Assembly: GCF_036248255.1 (NCBI RefSeq)
Contig: NZ_CP109178.1
Location: forward strand, 5,146,001-5,210,000
From: Streptomyces sp. NBC_01717
GTDB taxonomy: Bacteria; Actinomycetota; Actinomycetes; Streptomycetales; Streptomycetaceae
Direction of reading: 5' to 3'
Length of the DNA stretch: 64,000 nucleotides
Positions within the stretch are counted from its first letter, which is position 1. Each line of letters opens with the position of its first letter. Made by a program: the position numbers and the translations under genes. The notes under the pieces were generated by a model that was given only the letters and a program-made list of their open reading frames with translations, did not search any database and had not been told where the DNA came from. This document shows, in pieces, positions 1 to 8,630 of this stretch.

Positions 1-613
1 AGTAAATGAATCGTAATGGAGAGTAAAGATTTGTGTCCATCATTTAGGGCAAATGGGTCATTGAATCACTCCTTCAAGTGAATAGGCAGCTTTTTATGCG
101 GTCTGTCATGCCGCAACTTTCAGGGCTGCCTGTGATCTCAGCCGTGCCGCGGCCGCAGATTCGGTACAAATTATCTGAAAAGGAAGCGGGTGGGATGGCG
201 GCCGCCACGAAGGGGCTGCCGGGCCCAAGCGGAACGCGCCCGAAGCCGCCCTCGGGAGCCGCGTCCGCCTCGTGGGCGACGGCTCCTCCTTCTTCACCGG
301 AAGTCGGGCCGAAGCGCCCCCGGTCGAAGCGCCTGTCGTCTGGTCAGAAGCCGCCGCAGTGCGTGGTGTTCTCCCGGGACGGTACGGGTGAGGGTGTACG
401 CGGCATCGGCGAGACACCGTGGGGTGGGGAGGGGCTGCCTGCCTCGCCCCCGGGCCCCGGACGAGCCCGACGGGAAGCGGATGCGGCGCGAGGGGGTGTC
501 CGGCCCCGTCACCGCGCCGGTCGCCGAGTCGTGGGCGACCGGTTGGATCGCAGATCAGGGGCCGGGCGGATCAAGGGCCCGGGCGATCGAGGGGGCGGGG
601 CGTCGCAACCTGC
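1..613. other. Gene-free left edge
   Basis: The first 190 bases are clearly AT-richer than the rest of the core region; bases 190-613 are GC-rich. Open frames exist on both strands but none has a convincing ribosome binding site, a recognisable domain or good composition, and they overlap each other. I see no tRNA and no clear terminator. It could hold the far end of a gene lying to the left or a decayed gene, but nothing supports a call. Confidence 0.4.
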
Positions 614-1615
614 TCACACGGGCTGAGCGGCGCCGGCCCGCGTGTTCCGCTCGTCGAGCACGAAGGAGGGGTCGACCTGAGCAGCCAGGTCGGCGCCCGT
701 CTTTTCGTTGCCCCAGCTCTCTGCGTTCTTCAGATGGAAGTGCACCATCTGCCGCGTGTAGCGCTCCCAGTCGCGTTGCCCGTACGAATCCTCCGCCGCG
801 TCCTGCAGGGCCTGAAGAGCCATCCGGTTGTCCGCCTCCAGCAGCTCGAAGCGGGCCGGTCGGCCCTTTTCCATCGCCCGCACCCAGTCGGAGTGACCGA
901 CGCCGACCAGCAGGTCGTCGCCGACCTCGGCCCGCAGGAAGTCCAGGTCGTCCTGACCCTGCACCTTGTTGCCGACGACCTTCAGAGCGACCCCGAAGTC
1001 CCGTGCGTACTCCTTGTACTGGCGGTAGACCGAAACGCCCTTGCGGGTCGGCTCGGCAACCAGGAACGTCATGTCGAAGCGGGTGAACATTCCCGACGCG
1101 AAGGAGTCCGAGCCCGCGGTCATGTCGACGACCACGTAGTCGTCGGGACCGTCGACGAGATGGTTGAGGCAGAGCTCGACCGCGCCGACCTTGGAGTGGT
1201 AGCACGCCACCCCCAGATCCGATTCGGTGAACGGTCCGGTGGCCATCAGCCGGATGTCCCCGTCGTCCAGCGTGATCGTGCGGGCGCACGCGTCGTAGAC
1301 CGGGTTGTCCTCGCGGACGCGGAGCAGCCGCGAGCCCTCGCCGGGCGGAGTCGTCTTGATCATCGTCTCGACGGAGGCGATACGGGAGTTGCTGCCTCGT
1401 AGATACTCCTTGATCAGCGGCAGCTGCGCCCCCATGGCGGGCAGCGCCGCCGCCTCCTCGTCATCGAGGCCGAGTGCGGCCCCCAGGTGCTGGTTGATGT
1501 CGGCGTCCACCGCGACCACATGGGCTTCATTGGCGGCAAGGTGACGAATGAAGAGCGAGGACAGCGTGGTCTTGCCGCTGCCGCCCTTCCCTACGAAAGC
1601 GATCTTCATGTTCAC
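614..1615 (-). CDS. CooC-like ParA/MinD-family ATPase
   Basis: Predicted soluble P-loop ATPase of the ParA/MinD superfamily, closest in look to CooC-type nickel-insertion or maturation ATPases. The N-terminus has a deviant Walker A (GKGGSGKTT, residues 9-17) and a VDADIN switch near residue 35, followed by an aspartate-rich central domain. The start is the GTG at 1615; an ATG two codons on (1609) is an equally possible start because AGGTGA lies just before it. It is divergent from the Fic-fold gene at 1712 with under 100 bases between, so the two may share a regulatory region. No partner dehydrogenase is in the window, so the substrate is unknown; the ATPase call is firm, the CooC role is inference. 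Confidence 0.75.
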   Translation of the reverse strand: MNMKIAFVGKGGSGKTTLSSLFIRHLAANEAHVVAVDADINQHLGAALGLDDEEAAALPAMGAQLPLIKEYLRGSNSRIASVETMIKTTPPGEGSRLLRVREDNPVYDACARTITLDDGDIRLMATGPFTESDLGVACYHSKVGAVELCLNHLVDGPDDYVVVDMTAGSDSFASGMFTRFDMTFLVAEPTRKGVSVYRQYKEYARDFGVALKVVGNKVQGQDDLDFLRAEVGDDLLVGVGHSDWVRAMEKGRPARFELLEADNRMALQALQDAAEDSYGQRDWERYTRQMVHFHLKNAESWGNEKTGADLAAQVDPSFVLDERNTRAGAAQPV

Positions 1616-1711
1616 CTAGAGTAGCTGCATAACTGCGCTCCGCTGTCGAACTTCGTGAAGAAGGCCACTCCGGGGCGGTATGGGTGTAGGGGGCGCGTAG
1701 CCTCGCTACCT

Positions 1712-2536
1712 ATGAGTACGACTGCCCCAGACCCGCTCGCCGCCCTGGGCGCCCTGCCGGGGGTCGCCGACGCGGTGGACTCCGTACGCAAGGCCGTCGA
1801 CCGTGTCTACGGCCACCGAGTCATGCGGCGCCGCAGCAACGAGGTCACCGGGGAGGCGGCGCTGCGCGGCGCCCGTGGCTCCGCCGCGCTCTCCGGCGCC
1901 GACTGGAACCTGGAGGAGGTGCGTCGGCGCACCGACTTCAGCGGTGACGACGAGGCGCAGGTGATCGGAGCCGCCCTCCGGCTCACCGCGGAAGCAGGTC
2001 AACTGCTCTCCATCTGGCGGCAGTCGCCGCTGCGGGTCCTTGCCCGGCTGCACCTGGTGGCGGCCGGCGGGGCCGCGCCCGACGACGCGGTCGGCCGGCC
2101 TCGGCTGGCGGGCGAGCCGGTGGACGAGCCGCTGATCGAAGCGCCGCTGCCGAGCGCGGACGAGGTCGCCGGGCGGCTGGAAGGTCTCTCCGGACTGATC
2201 CTTGCGGGCAGTGCGGCGCCCGCGCTGGTGACGGCCGCGGTCGTGCACGGCGAACTACTGGCGCTGCGCCCCTTCGGTTCGTACAACGGGCTGGTCGCGC
2301 GGACCGCCGAACGGATCGTGCTGATCGGGAGCGGGCTGGACCCGAAGTCCATCTGCCCCGCCGAGGTCGGCCATGCGGAACAGGGCCGGGCGGCGTACGT
2401 CGCGGCGTTCGAGGGTTATCTGTCGGGGACGCCGGAGGGTATGGCCGCCTGGATCGCGCACTGCGGGCGCGCGGTGGAACTCGGCGTCAGGGAGTCGACG
2501 GCCGTCTGTGAGGCGCTGCAGCGCGGGGCCGCTTAG
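1712..2536 (+). CDS. Fic-fold protein with degenerate active site
   Basis: A 274-residue soluble protein. Near residues 180-200 it has HGELLALRPFGSYNGLVAR, which aligns with the Fic motif HPFx(D/E)GNGRxxR, but the catalytic His is Arg and the GNGR core is replaced by YNGLVAR, so AMP transfer looks impossible. Streptomyces homologues are often called oxidoreductase or Fic family; I see no nucleotide-binding fold supporting the former. I chose the ATG at 1712 because the 19 in-frame codons before it lack a ribosome binding site; a TAGCCT hexamer just upstream would suit a leaderless transcript. A strong hairpin at 2618-2645 follows. Confidence 0.65.
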   Translation: MSTTAPDPLAALGALPGVADAVDSVRKAVDRVYGHRVMRRRSNEVTGEAALRGARGSAALSGADWNLEEVRRRTDFSGDDEAQVIGAALRLTAEAGQLLSIWRQSPLRVLARLHLVAAGGAAPDDAVGRPRLAGEPVDEPLIEAPLPSADEVAGRLEGLSGLILAGSAAPALVTAAVVHGELLALRPFGSYNGLVARTAERIVLIGSGLDPKSICPAEVGHAEQGRAAYVAAFEGYLSGTPEGMAAWIAHCGRAVELGVRESTAVCEALQRGAA

Positions 2537-2617
2537 CGTCCGCCCGGGGTCCGTCGGTCAGCTCGGCCACCCAACTCCCCGGCCCGACTGCTGACTTCAC
2601 TGCCCGATCAAAGGGTT

Positions 2618-2645
2618 GCGGCGGTACCGTCCTCGGTACCGCCGC
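2618..2645 (+). terminator. Terminator hairpin after the Fic-fold gene
   Basis: Perfect 12-bp stem (GCGGCGGTACCG with its complement, 2618-2629 and 2634-2645) around a 4-base TCCT loop, about 80 bases after the stop at 2536. There is no T-run, which is common for Streptomyces terminators. Confidence 0.6.
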
Positions 2646-2977
2646 TGGCACGTCCACCCAGTTACCATGCGTCCTCGATAAATGCCCATCAGGTCGGGAA
2701 CTCAGCCCGTCACCTGGTGCGGCTGGCCCGTAATCGACGGGTCGACGTCGCGTGGGTGCTCGGTTTTCATGCTCGGTCCGTGGGGCCTTCTCTGCGTTAC
2801 AGGTAATCCTCTCGGATGTCCTTGGTCTCGCGGGCCGTTGACTCCTTTGTACTCCACACCTGGGGTAAGCGGTAGTGCTGGCCATGCTTCTTTACTTTTG
2901 GGTTCAAATATGGATGATCCGAACATGCTGGTCGGGGCCGGAATCCGGCATGCGAAGGAGCCGTCGGGCGCGGAACG

Positions 2978-3012
2978 GGCCGCTGTCCGGAGGCAGGCTC
3001 CGGACAGCGGCC
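2978..3012 (-). terminator. Terminator hairpin after the HAD gene
   Basis: Perfect 15-bp stem (2978-2992 and 2998-3012) with a 5-base loop, 80 bases beyond the stop of the minus-strand HAD gene at 3092. It could also block readthrough from the left. Confidence 0.65.
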
Positions 3013-3091
3013 GGGGTGGTGACCCGGGAGACCTCGGCCTTCGCGCGGCGCAGGCTGAGGACTCCCGCTGTGCGGACGCAGGTGCGGAGTG

Positions 3092-3931
3092 TCAGGCGGT
3101 TGTCGCGGCCGCGCGCCGGCGCGAGGTGTACCAGACGAGTCCTGCGGTGACGGCTGCTGCGCCCACCGCTGCGGCGGCGACGAGCGCCGGGCGGGGTGGC
3201 ATCGAGAACGTGGGCAGCCGCTGCTTGAGCCGAACCGGGCGGTCGAAGACGAGAATCGGCCATTCCCGGAGCGCGGCTTCACGCCGCAGCGCGCGGTCCG
3301 GGTTGACCGCGTGCGGGTGGCCGACGGACTCCAGCATCGGTACATCGGTCGCGGAATCGCTGTAGGCGTAACAGCGCGAGAGGTCGTACCCCTCCGATAC
3401 GGCGAGTGCCTGGACCGCCTCAGCCTTCGTCGGCCCGTATGCGTAGTACTCCACCTCGCCGGTGAAACAGCCGTCGTCGCCGACGACCATTCGGGTGGCG
3501 ACGACCCGGTCGGCGCCCAGCAGCTCGCCGATCGGCTCGACGACTTCTGCACCCGAGGTGGAAACGATGACGACATCGCGTCCAGCGGTGTGGTGCTCCT
3601 CGATGAGGGTCGCCGCCTCGTCGTAGATGATGGGGTCGATCAGATCGTGCAAGGTCTCGGCGACGATTTCCTTCACCTGCTGGACGTTCCAGCCCTTGCA
3701 GAGCGCGGAGAGATATTCGCGCATCCGCTCCATCTGGTCGTGATCGGCGCCCCCGGCGAGGAACACGAACTGTGCGTACGCGGTACGCAGTACGGCACGG
3801 CGGTTGATCAGTCCGCCTTGGTAGAAGGACTTGCTGAAGGTCAGAGTCGAGGACTTCGCAATGACCGTCTTGTCCAGGTCGAAGAAGGCTGCTGTGCGCG
3901 GCAAGGAGTGGTTTTCCACAAGGCAGAGCAT
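3092..3931 (-). CDS. HAD-superfamily IB hydrolase with C-terminal membrane anchor
   Basis: Predicted SerB-like phosphatase of HAD subfamily IB. Motif I is FDLDKT with nucleophile Asp18 and Asp20, motif II is STSGAE, and motif IV is YSDSATDVPML. The last 35 residues contain one hydrophobic helix followed by an Arg-rich tail, suggesting anchoring with the catalytic domain in the cytoplasm. The S. coelicolor counterpart, as I recall it, is annotated as linked to morphological differentiation. It is divergent from the Tad pilus operon and separated from it by a 500-base region with hairpins and DnaA-box-like sites. GGTGGG upstream of ATG 3931 can serve as ribosome binding site. The substrate is unknown. 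Confidence 0.8.
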   Translation of the reverse strand: MLCLVENHSLPRTAAFFDLDKTVIAKSSTLTFSKSFYQGGLINRRAVLRTAYAQFVFLAGGADHDQMERMREYLSALCKGWNVQQVKEIVAETLHDLIDPIIYDEAATLIEEHHTAGRDVVIVSTSGAEVVEPIGELLGADRVVATRMVVGDDGCFTGEVEYYAYGPTKAEAVQALAVSEGYDLSRCYAYSDSATDVPMLESVGHPHAVNPDRALRREAALREWPILVFDRPVRLKQRLPTFSMPPRPALVAAAAVGAAAVTAGLVWYTSRRRAAATTA

Positions 3932-4432
3932 AGGGGCCCACCATTCGGCGTAAACTCTGGCGCGTGGGTTTGCCTGAGAAGGCTCTCGGGTACACCATGG
4001 AAGTCACGGATCGTTCGCGACCGTGCTAACCCGGTCCGACTCCTCCCCCCCCGAGTCGGCCGTGGGGACGACCCCCGCTCTCCCCCCCGGCGGGGGTCGT
4101 CGCATGTCCGGACCCATTTCCGGCGCTCGGAATCAAGCATTCTGTCTCCTTCCCGGCCGCGACGGCCCGTTTTTCTGCGCTCTCGCACCACCATGACTCG
4201 TCACAGTGTGTAGCGGAAGTGCTGCTCTCCGGAAGTCGCCGGTATGGGTGACGGAGATATTCACAGCGGTGGAGTTGTCCACAGTTTTTGAGCAAGATCC
4301 ACACGATTTCCCGAAGCGTTGCACGGTGATTCCACCCGCGAAGTCCGCGGGTTCTGGATATCGCCGATCTCGGAAGGCTCCGAGATCGCCGCGAAACCGC
4401 GGTGAAGGTGCAGGGAGAAGGGGGCGGAGATC
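3932..4432. other. Divergent regulatory interval between HAD gene and Tad operon
   Basis: A 501-base interval between divergent genes. It contains two hairpins in tandem (7-bp stem 4036-4042/4053-4059 and 12-bp stem 4067-4078/4090-4101), a cluster of DnaA-box-like sites (4257-4303), a 7-bp hairpin (4334-4340/4346-4352) and a 10-bp hairpin (4365-4374/4379-4388) just before the ssd start. No coding region is convincing. The hairpins in front of ssd suggest attenuation or control of transcript stability. Confidence 0.5.
4257..4303. promoter_or_regulatory. DnaA-box-like cluster
   Basis: TTGTCCACA at 4275-4283 is an exact match to the Streptomyces DnaA-box consensus. ATATTCACA at 4257-4265 matches TTATNCACA at 8 of 9 bases, and a weaker site (AGATCCACA) lies at 4295-4303. 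All three have the same orientation, spaced about 18-20 bases. They lie 130-180 bases before the ssd/tad operon start, so DnaA control of that operon is possible. Confidence 0.4.
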
Positions 4433-5548
4433 GTGGCCGAATCCATCGCACGGGGTCGTCTGCCGGTCGCCGAAGAGCGGAGCGGCGGACCGCTGATCGT
4501 GACCGAGGATGTGGAGCTGCTCGACGATCTGCTGCGGCTGTGCGCGGCCGCCGGAGCGGAGCCGGAGGTTCACCACACGCTGCCCGAAGGCAGAGGCGGC
4601 TGGGAGCGCGCTCCGATGGTTCTGGTGGGCGACGACGCGGCTCCGCGATGCCGTGGAGCCGCGCGCAGACAGGGCGTGATGCTCGTGGGGCGCGACCAGG
4701 ACGCTCCGGAGGTCTGGCGGCAGGGCGTGGAGATCGGGGCGGAATATGTGCTGCGGTTGCCCGACGCGGAGAGCTGGCTCGTCGATCAGATCGCCAATGC
4801 GGCGGAGGGTGTGGGCAGGCCCGCGCTCACCGTCGGAGTGATCGGCGGACGGGGCGGAGCCGGCGCGTCGACACTGGCCTGCGCGCTGGCCGTGGCCGCG
4901 GCCAGGAGCGGGCGGCGGACCATGCTGATCGACGGAGATCCGCTGGGTGGCGGCATCGATGTGCTGCTCGGCGGCGAGCGCGCCGAGGGGATGAGATGGC
5001 CGGATTTCGCCCATTCCAAAGGGCGGGTGGGCGGTGGCGCCCTGGAGGAGTCGCTGCCCGCATTGCACGGGTTGCGCGTGCTCAGCTGGGGCCGCGACGA
5101 CTGGGTGGTCGTTCCGCCGCAGGCCATGGCGGCGGTGCTGGCGGCCGCGCGCAGGCTCGGTGGGGTGGTGGTCGTCGATCTGCCGCGCCGGGTCGACGAG
5201 TCGGTGGCCGAGGCGCTTGCCCAGCTGGACCTCGGGCTGCTGGTCGTCCCCGGCGAGTTGCGAGCGGTCGCGGCGGCCAAGCGGGTGGCGTCGATGGCCG
5301 GGATGGTCCTGGGTGATCTGAGGGTGATGGCGCGCGGCCCGTACGCGGCGGGTCTGGACGAGCGCTGGGTGGCGCATGCGCTGGGGCTGCCACTCGCCGG
5401 TGAACTCCCGCTGGAGCCCGGGCTGCTCGCCGCTCAGGACGGTGGGACGCCGCCCGGCGGCAGCGCCCGCTCCCCGCTGGCCAGGTTCTGTACGGCCTTC
5501 TGGGAGCGGGCGCTTGCCGGAGGCGTCGCCGGGGGAGCGGTGTCATGA
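4433..5548 (+). CDS. ssd: Septum-site-determining protein Ssd / CpaE-like ATPase
   Basis: First gene of the Tad pilus operon. It is a CpaE/MinD-like protein: an N-terminal receiver-like segment of about 130 residues, then a P-loop ATPase-like domain (VIGGRGGAGAST near residue 140, LIDGDPLGGG near 167). The Walker A is altered: both lysines of the MinD-type KGGxGK motif are replaced (RGGAGAS), so ATP hydrolysis may be lost. In actinobacteria such proteins sit beside tad genes and are named Ssd; a CpaE relative helps localise the pilus. Start GTG 4433, with a purine-rich site upstream. It overlaps tadA by 4 bases (ATGA), implying coupled translation. Confidence 0.85.
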   Translation: MAESIARGRLPVAEERSGGPLIVTEDVELLDDLLRLCAAAGAEPEVHHTLPEGRGGWERAPMVLVGDDAAPRCRGAARRQGVMLVGRDQDAPEVWRQGVEIGAEYVLRLPDAESWLVDQIANAAEGVGRPALTVGVIGGRGGAGASTLACALAVAAARSGRRTMLIDGDPLGGGIDVLLGGERAEGMRWPDFAHSKGRVGGGALEESLPALHGLRVLSWGRDDWVVVPPQAMAAVLAAARRLGGVVVVDLPRRVDESVAEALAQLDLGLLVVPGELRAVAAAKRVASMAGMVLGDLRVMARGPYAAGLDERWVAHALGLPLAGELPLEPGLLAAQDGGTPPGGSARSPLARFCTAFWERALAGGVAGGAVS

Positions 5549-6693
5549 CCGACGCACTGCTCGACGCCGTGCGGCAGCGGCTGGCGCAGAGCGGCGCCGC
5601 ACCCACCCCGGCCGGGGTTGCGGCCGCGCTGCGCGCCCAGGGGAGGCTGCTCGGAGATGCCGAAGTGCTCGGAGCCGCGGAGAAGTTGCGCGGCGAACTG
5701 GTCGGCACCGGGGTGCTGGAACCGCTGCTCGCCGATCCCGCGGTCACGGACGTGCTGGTGTCCGCGCCGGACCGGGTGTGGGTGGACCGGGGCGGCGGGC
5801 TCGAACTCACCGGGGTGACCTTCCGGGACGCTCCGGCAGTGCGCAGGCTGGCGCAGCGGCTCGCCGCGGTTGCCGGGAGGCGGCTGGACGATGCCCGGCC
5901 CTGGGTGGACGCCCGGCTGCCGGACGGGACGCGGATGCACGCGGTGCTGCCGCCGGTGTCCGTCGGCTCCACGTGTCTGTCGCTGCGAGTGGTGCGCCCC
6001 AGGGCCTTCTCGCTGGCGGAGCTGGTTGCGGCGGGGACCGTACCGCCGGGCGGGGACCGGGTGTTGCGGGCGCTGGTGGAGGCCCGGGTCTCGTATCTGA
6101 TCAGTGGCGGCACGGGCGCGGGGAAGACCACGCTGCTGTCGAGCCTGCTGGGCGCCGTCGGGGAGCGGGAGCGGATCGTGCTCGCCGAGGACTCGGCCGA
6201 GCTGCGGCCGGACCACCCGCACGTGGTGCGCCTGGAGTCGCGTCCTGCCAATCAGGAGGGGGCGGGCCGGGTAACCCTGCAGGACCTGGTGCGTCAGGCG
6301 CTGCGGATGCGGCCGGACCGGCTGGTGGTGGGGGAGGTGCGTGGTTCCGAGGTGACGGAGTTGCTGGCCGCGCTGAACACGGGCCATGAGGGCGGTTGCG
6401 GCACGGTCCATGCGAACGCCGCCGAGCATGTCCCCGCCCGTCTGGAGGCCCTCGGCACGGCGGCCGGACTCGACCGGGTCGCGCTGCACAGTCAGTTGGC
6501 GGCGGCGCTTTCGGTGGTGGTCCATCTCGTACGGGACCGGGCCGGGCTGCGAAAGATCGCCGAGGTGCATGTGCTGGAGCGGGATGCGGCCGGTCTGGTG
6601 GTGACGGTGCCCGCGCTGCGCTGGGGCGCCGACGGTTTCGTCCGGGAGCGCGGCTGGGAGCGGCTGCGGTCGCTGATCGGGGGTGTGATGTGA
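5545..6693 (+). CDS. tadA: TadA/CpaF-family secretion ATPase
   Basis: Cytoplasmic hexameric ATPase that powers Flp/Tad pilus assembly. It has an N-terminal domain of about 150 residues, Walker [10 protein letters not shown] near residue 190, an Asp box, and the Walker B/His-box stretch [21 protein letters not shown] near 270. At 382 residues it is of normal length for actinobacterial TadA. It overlaps ssd by 4 bases and tadB by 4 bases (GTGA), so ssd-tadA-tadB-tadC are translationally coupled. Confidence 0.93.
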   Translation: MTDALLDAVRQRLAQSGAAPTPAGVAAALRAQGRLLGDAEVLGAAEKLRGELVGTGVLEPLLADPAVTDVLVSAPDRVWVDRGGGLELTGVTFRDAPAVRRLAQRLAAVAGRRLDDARPWVDARLPDGTRMHAVLPPVSVGSTCLSLRVVRPRAFSLAELVAAGTVPPGGDRVLRALVEARVSYLISGGTGAGKTTLLSSLLGAVGERERIVLAEDSAELRPDHPHVVRLESRPANQEGAGRVTLQDLVRQALRMRPDRLVVGEVRGSEVTELLAALNTGHEGGCGTVHANAAEHVPARLEALGTAAGLDRVALHSQLAAALSVVVHLVRDRAGLRKIAEVHVLERDAAGLVVTVPALRWGADGFVRERGWERLRSLIGGVM

Positions 6694-7571
6694 CCGGTGG
6701 GTCGTCGGCGGGGGCGGCGGAGTACGCGACGTTCACGATGGCCGTGTGCGCAGGGGCGGCTGCCTGGCTGGCGGCGGGGCAGGACCAAGGGCCGCGGCGG
6801 GCCGGGGTGTTGTTCGTCGACGGGGTGGGTGAGCCGGGGCCGCGGAGCTGCTGGGAGCGGGGCCTGGAGCGGTGTGGCGGGATGTTCCGGGGGCGCAGGG
6901 AGTGGCTCTGTCTGCCGGTGGCGCTGGTGCTTGCCGTGCTGGGGGAGTCCCTGCTGCCGGTGGTCGCCGGAGTGGTGGCGGTGCCGCTGGTGCGGCGGTG
7001 GCTGAGCAAACGTGCCGGGCGGCGGGAGCGGGAGCGCCGGGCCGACGCGGTGGTGGCGCTGTGCGCGGCGGTGGTGGGTGAGCTGCGGGCCGGGCACGAG
7101 CCTGGGCAGGCGCTGTTGGCCGCCGTGCGCGGCACCGGCGCGATGGGTGCCGCGGAGGCCGCCGTGTCGGCTGCTGCACGGTTCGGCGGCGATGTGCCGG
7201 CGGCGCTCGGGCAGGCGGCGCGTGAGCCGGGCCTGCAAGGGCTCGCCGGGGTGGCGGCGTGCTGGCGGGTTGCGGTGGACGGAGGGGCCGGGCTGGCGGC
7301 CGGTCTGGCCCGTTTGGAGGGAGCGCTGCGGGCCGAGCGGCGCCGGCGGGAGGAGTTACGGGCGCAGCTGGCGGGTGCCTGGTCGACGGTGGCCGTGCTG
7401 GCGCTGCTGCCGGTGCTGGGTCTGGGGCTGGGCGCGGCGCTCGGGGCCGACCCGTTGCGGGTGCTCCTGCACGGTCCGGCCGGGTTGGTGTGCCTGGCGG
7501 TCGGCGGCCTGCTGGAGACGGCCGGTCTTCTCTGGGCCGGCCGGATCGTGCGGGCGGGGGAAGCCGCGTGA
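6690..7571 (+). CDS. tadB: TadB-like inner membrane platform protein
   Basis: A type II secretion F-domain protein that forms the membrane platform under the pilus. It has an N-terminal hydrophobic segment, a pair of membrane helices near residues 70-95, a cytoplasmic Arg/Ala-rich F domain (about 115-235), and two C-terminal helices (about 238-285). Start GTG 6690, embedded in the tadA stop; the longer upstream open frame is a shadow of tadA. It overlaps tadC by 4 bases. Confidence 0.85.
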   Translation: MTGGSSAGAAEYATFTMAVCAGAAAWLAAGQDQGPRRAGVLFVDGVGEPGPRSCWERGLERCGGMFRGRREWLCLPVALVLAVLGESLLPVVAGVVAVPLVRRWLSKRAGRRERERRADAVVALCAAVVGELRAGHEPGQALLAAVRGTGAMGAAEAAVSAAARFGGDVPAALGQAAREPGLQGLAGVAACWRVAVDGGAGLAAGLARLEGALRAERRRREELRAQLAGAWSTVAVLALLPVLGLGLGAALGADPLRVLLHGPAGLVCLAVGGLLETAGLLWAGRIVRAGEAA

Positions 7572-8371
7572 GCCGGGTGGCAGGCGAGGTTGTGCACCTT
7601 GTCCACGGGGTGGGTCTGCTGGGGGTGGTCCTGGGCGCGGTCGCGTATCCGGCTCTCGCCCTGGCCGGACGGCGGCGGGAGCGGGCGGTGCTTCGCCGGG
7701 GCGCGTTGCTGCTGGCGGTCGACCCAGGGAAGCGGCGGCACAGGTGGTCGGTGGGCGGGGCCCGGGTCAGGGATCTGGCCGCGCCGCTGGGCGCTGTGGT
7801 GACCGGCTGGATTCTGGTCGGTGGTCCGGTGGGGTGCGCGGCCGGACTGGCGGCCGCCTACGGCACCTGGCGGTGGCAGCGGACGCGCCATCGGAGCAGA
7901 CCAGGTGTGCCCGCGGCGGAGCTGGCGGAGACCGCACAACAGCTCCCGCTGGCAGCCGATCTGCTGGCGGCCTGCATCTCAGCCGGAGCCGGGCCGTGTG
8001 AGGCGGCCGAGGCGGTGGGGGAGTCGCTCGGCGGTCCGGTCGGCGAACGGCTGGCGCGGACGGCGGCGGAGATCCGGCTGGGCGGCGAACCGGCCGTCTC
8101 CTGGGGGAGGTTCGGTGAGATACCAGGCGCCGGCGCACTGGCTCGCTGTCTGGAACGGGCGGGCTCGACGGGGGCTCCCGCGGCGGAGCCGGTCTCCCGC
8201 CTGGCCGAGGCGATGCGGGCGGAACGGTCGAGTGCGGCCGTGGCGCGCGCCCAGCGGGCCGGCGTGCTGATCACGGCGCCGGTGGGGCTCTGTTTCCTGC
8301 CCGCCTTTCTCGCGGTCGGGGTGGCGCCCGTGGTCATCGGCCTGGCGACCGGGCTGCTGCACACCGGTTGA
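7568..8371 (+). CDS. tadC: TadC-like inner membrane platform protein
   Basis: Second F-domain membrane protein of the Tad system, expected to pair with TadB. It has an N-terminal helix (residues 10-33), a helix pair near 70-98, a cytoplasmic F domain (115-235) and a C-terminal helix (240-262). Start GTG 7568 overlaps the tadB stop. About 58 bases follow before the pilin gene; they are unusually AT-rich and contain a GAATTAATTC palindrome (8399-8408), perhaps an internal promoter or processing site allowing more pilin to be made. Confidence 0.82.
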   Translation: MSRVAGEVVHLVHGVGLLGVVLGAVAYPALALAGRRRERAVLRRGALLLAVDPGKRRHRWSVGGARVRDLAAPLGAVVTGWILVGGPVGCAAGLAAAYGTWRWQRTRHRSRPGVPAAELAETAQQLPLAADLLAACISAGAGPCEAAEAVGESLGGPVGERLARTAAEIRLGGEPAVSWGRFGEIPGAGALARCLERAGSTGAPAAEPVSRLAEAMRAERSSAAVARAQRAGVLITAPVGLCFLPAFLAVGVAPVVIGLATGLLHTG

Positions 8372-8429
8372 GACAAGAGCGGCAATAGGTATTCATCCGA
8401 ATTAATTCGAACCATTCTCGGGGGTTGAA

Positions 8430-8630
8430 ATGGCACAGCGAATCAGGAGCTGGGTGCGGGGCATGGTGCGCCGAGCCCGCTCGGACGGCGGAATGACGAC
8501 GTCCGAATATGCGGTGGGGACGATTGCGGCCTGCGCGTTCGCAGCGGTGCTCTACAAGGTGGTCACCAGTTCGCCTGTCATGTCGGCGCTGCAGTCGCTT
8601 CTCAAGGACGCGCTCGATGCGAAGTTCTGA
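8430..8630 (+). CDS. Flp-type pilin subunit (DUF4244 type)
   Basis: A 66-residue prepilin. After a basic leader of about 20 residues comes the processing motif G/MTTSEYA (Glu at +5 of the mature form), followed by one hydrophobic helix and a short polar tail: the standard Flp layout of major Tad pilin. GGGGG five bases before ATG 8430 serves as ribosome binding site. Its stop overlaps the start of the next gene by 14 bases. No prepilin peptidase gene is in the window. Confidence 0.88.
   Translation: MAQRIRSWVRGMVRRARSDGGMTTSEYAVGTIAACAFAAVLYKVVTSSPVMSALQSLLKDALDAKF

Larger units (their letters stand above)
2537..3091. other. Gene-free interval with two terminator hairpins
   Basis: A 555-base interval between two convergent genes. 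It holds two strong hairpins, one for each flanking gene (2618-2645 and 2978-3012). The middle part (about 2780-2930) is AT-richer than its surroundings. Short frames cross it on the minus strand, but none has a start with a ribosome binding site or a recognisable domain, so no gene is called. Confidence 0.5.

Noticed and set aside
78..626. Possible genes at the left edge on either strand
   Set aside because: Several overlapping frames, none with a start signal, domain or consistent composition.
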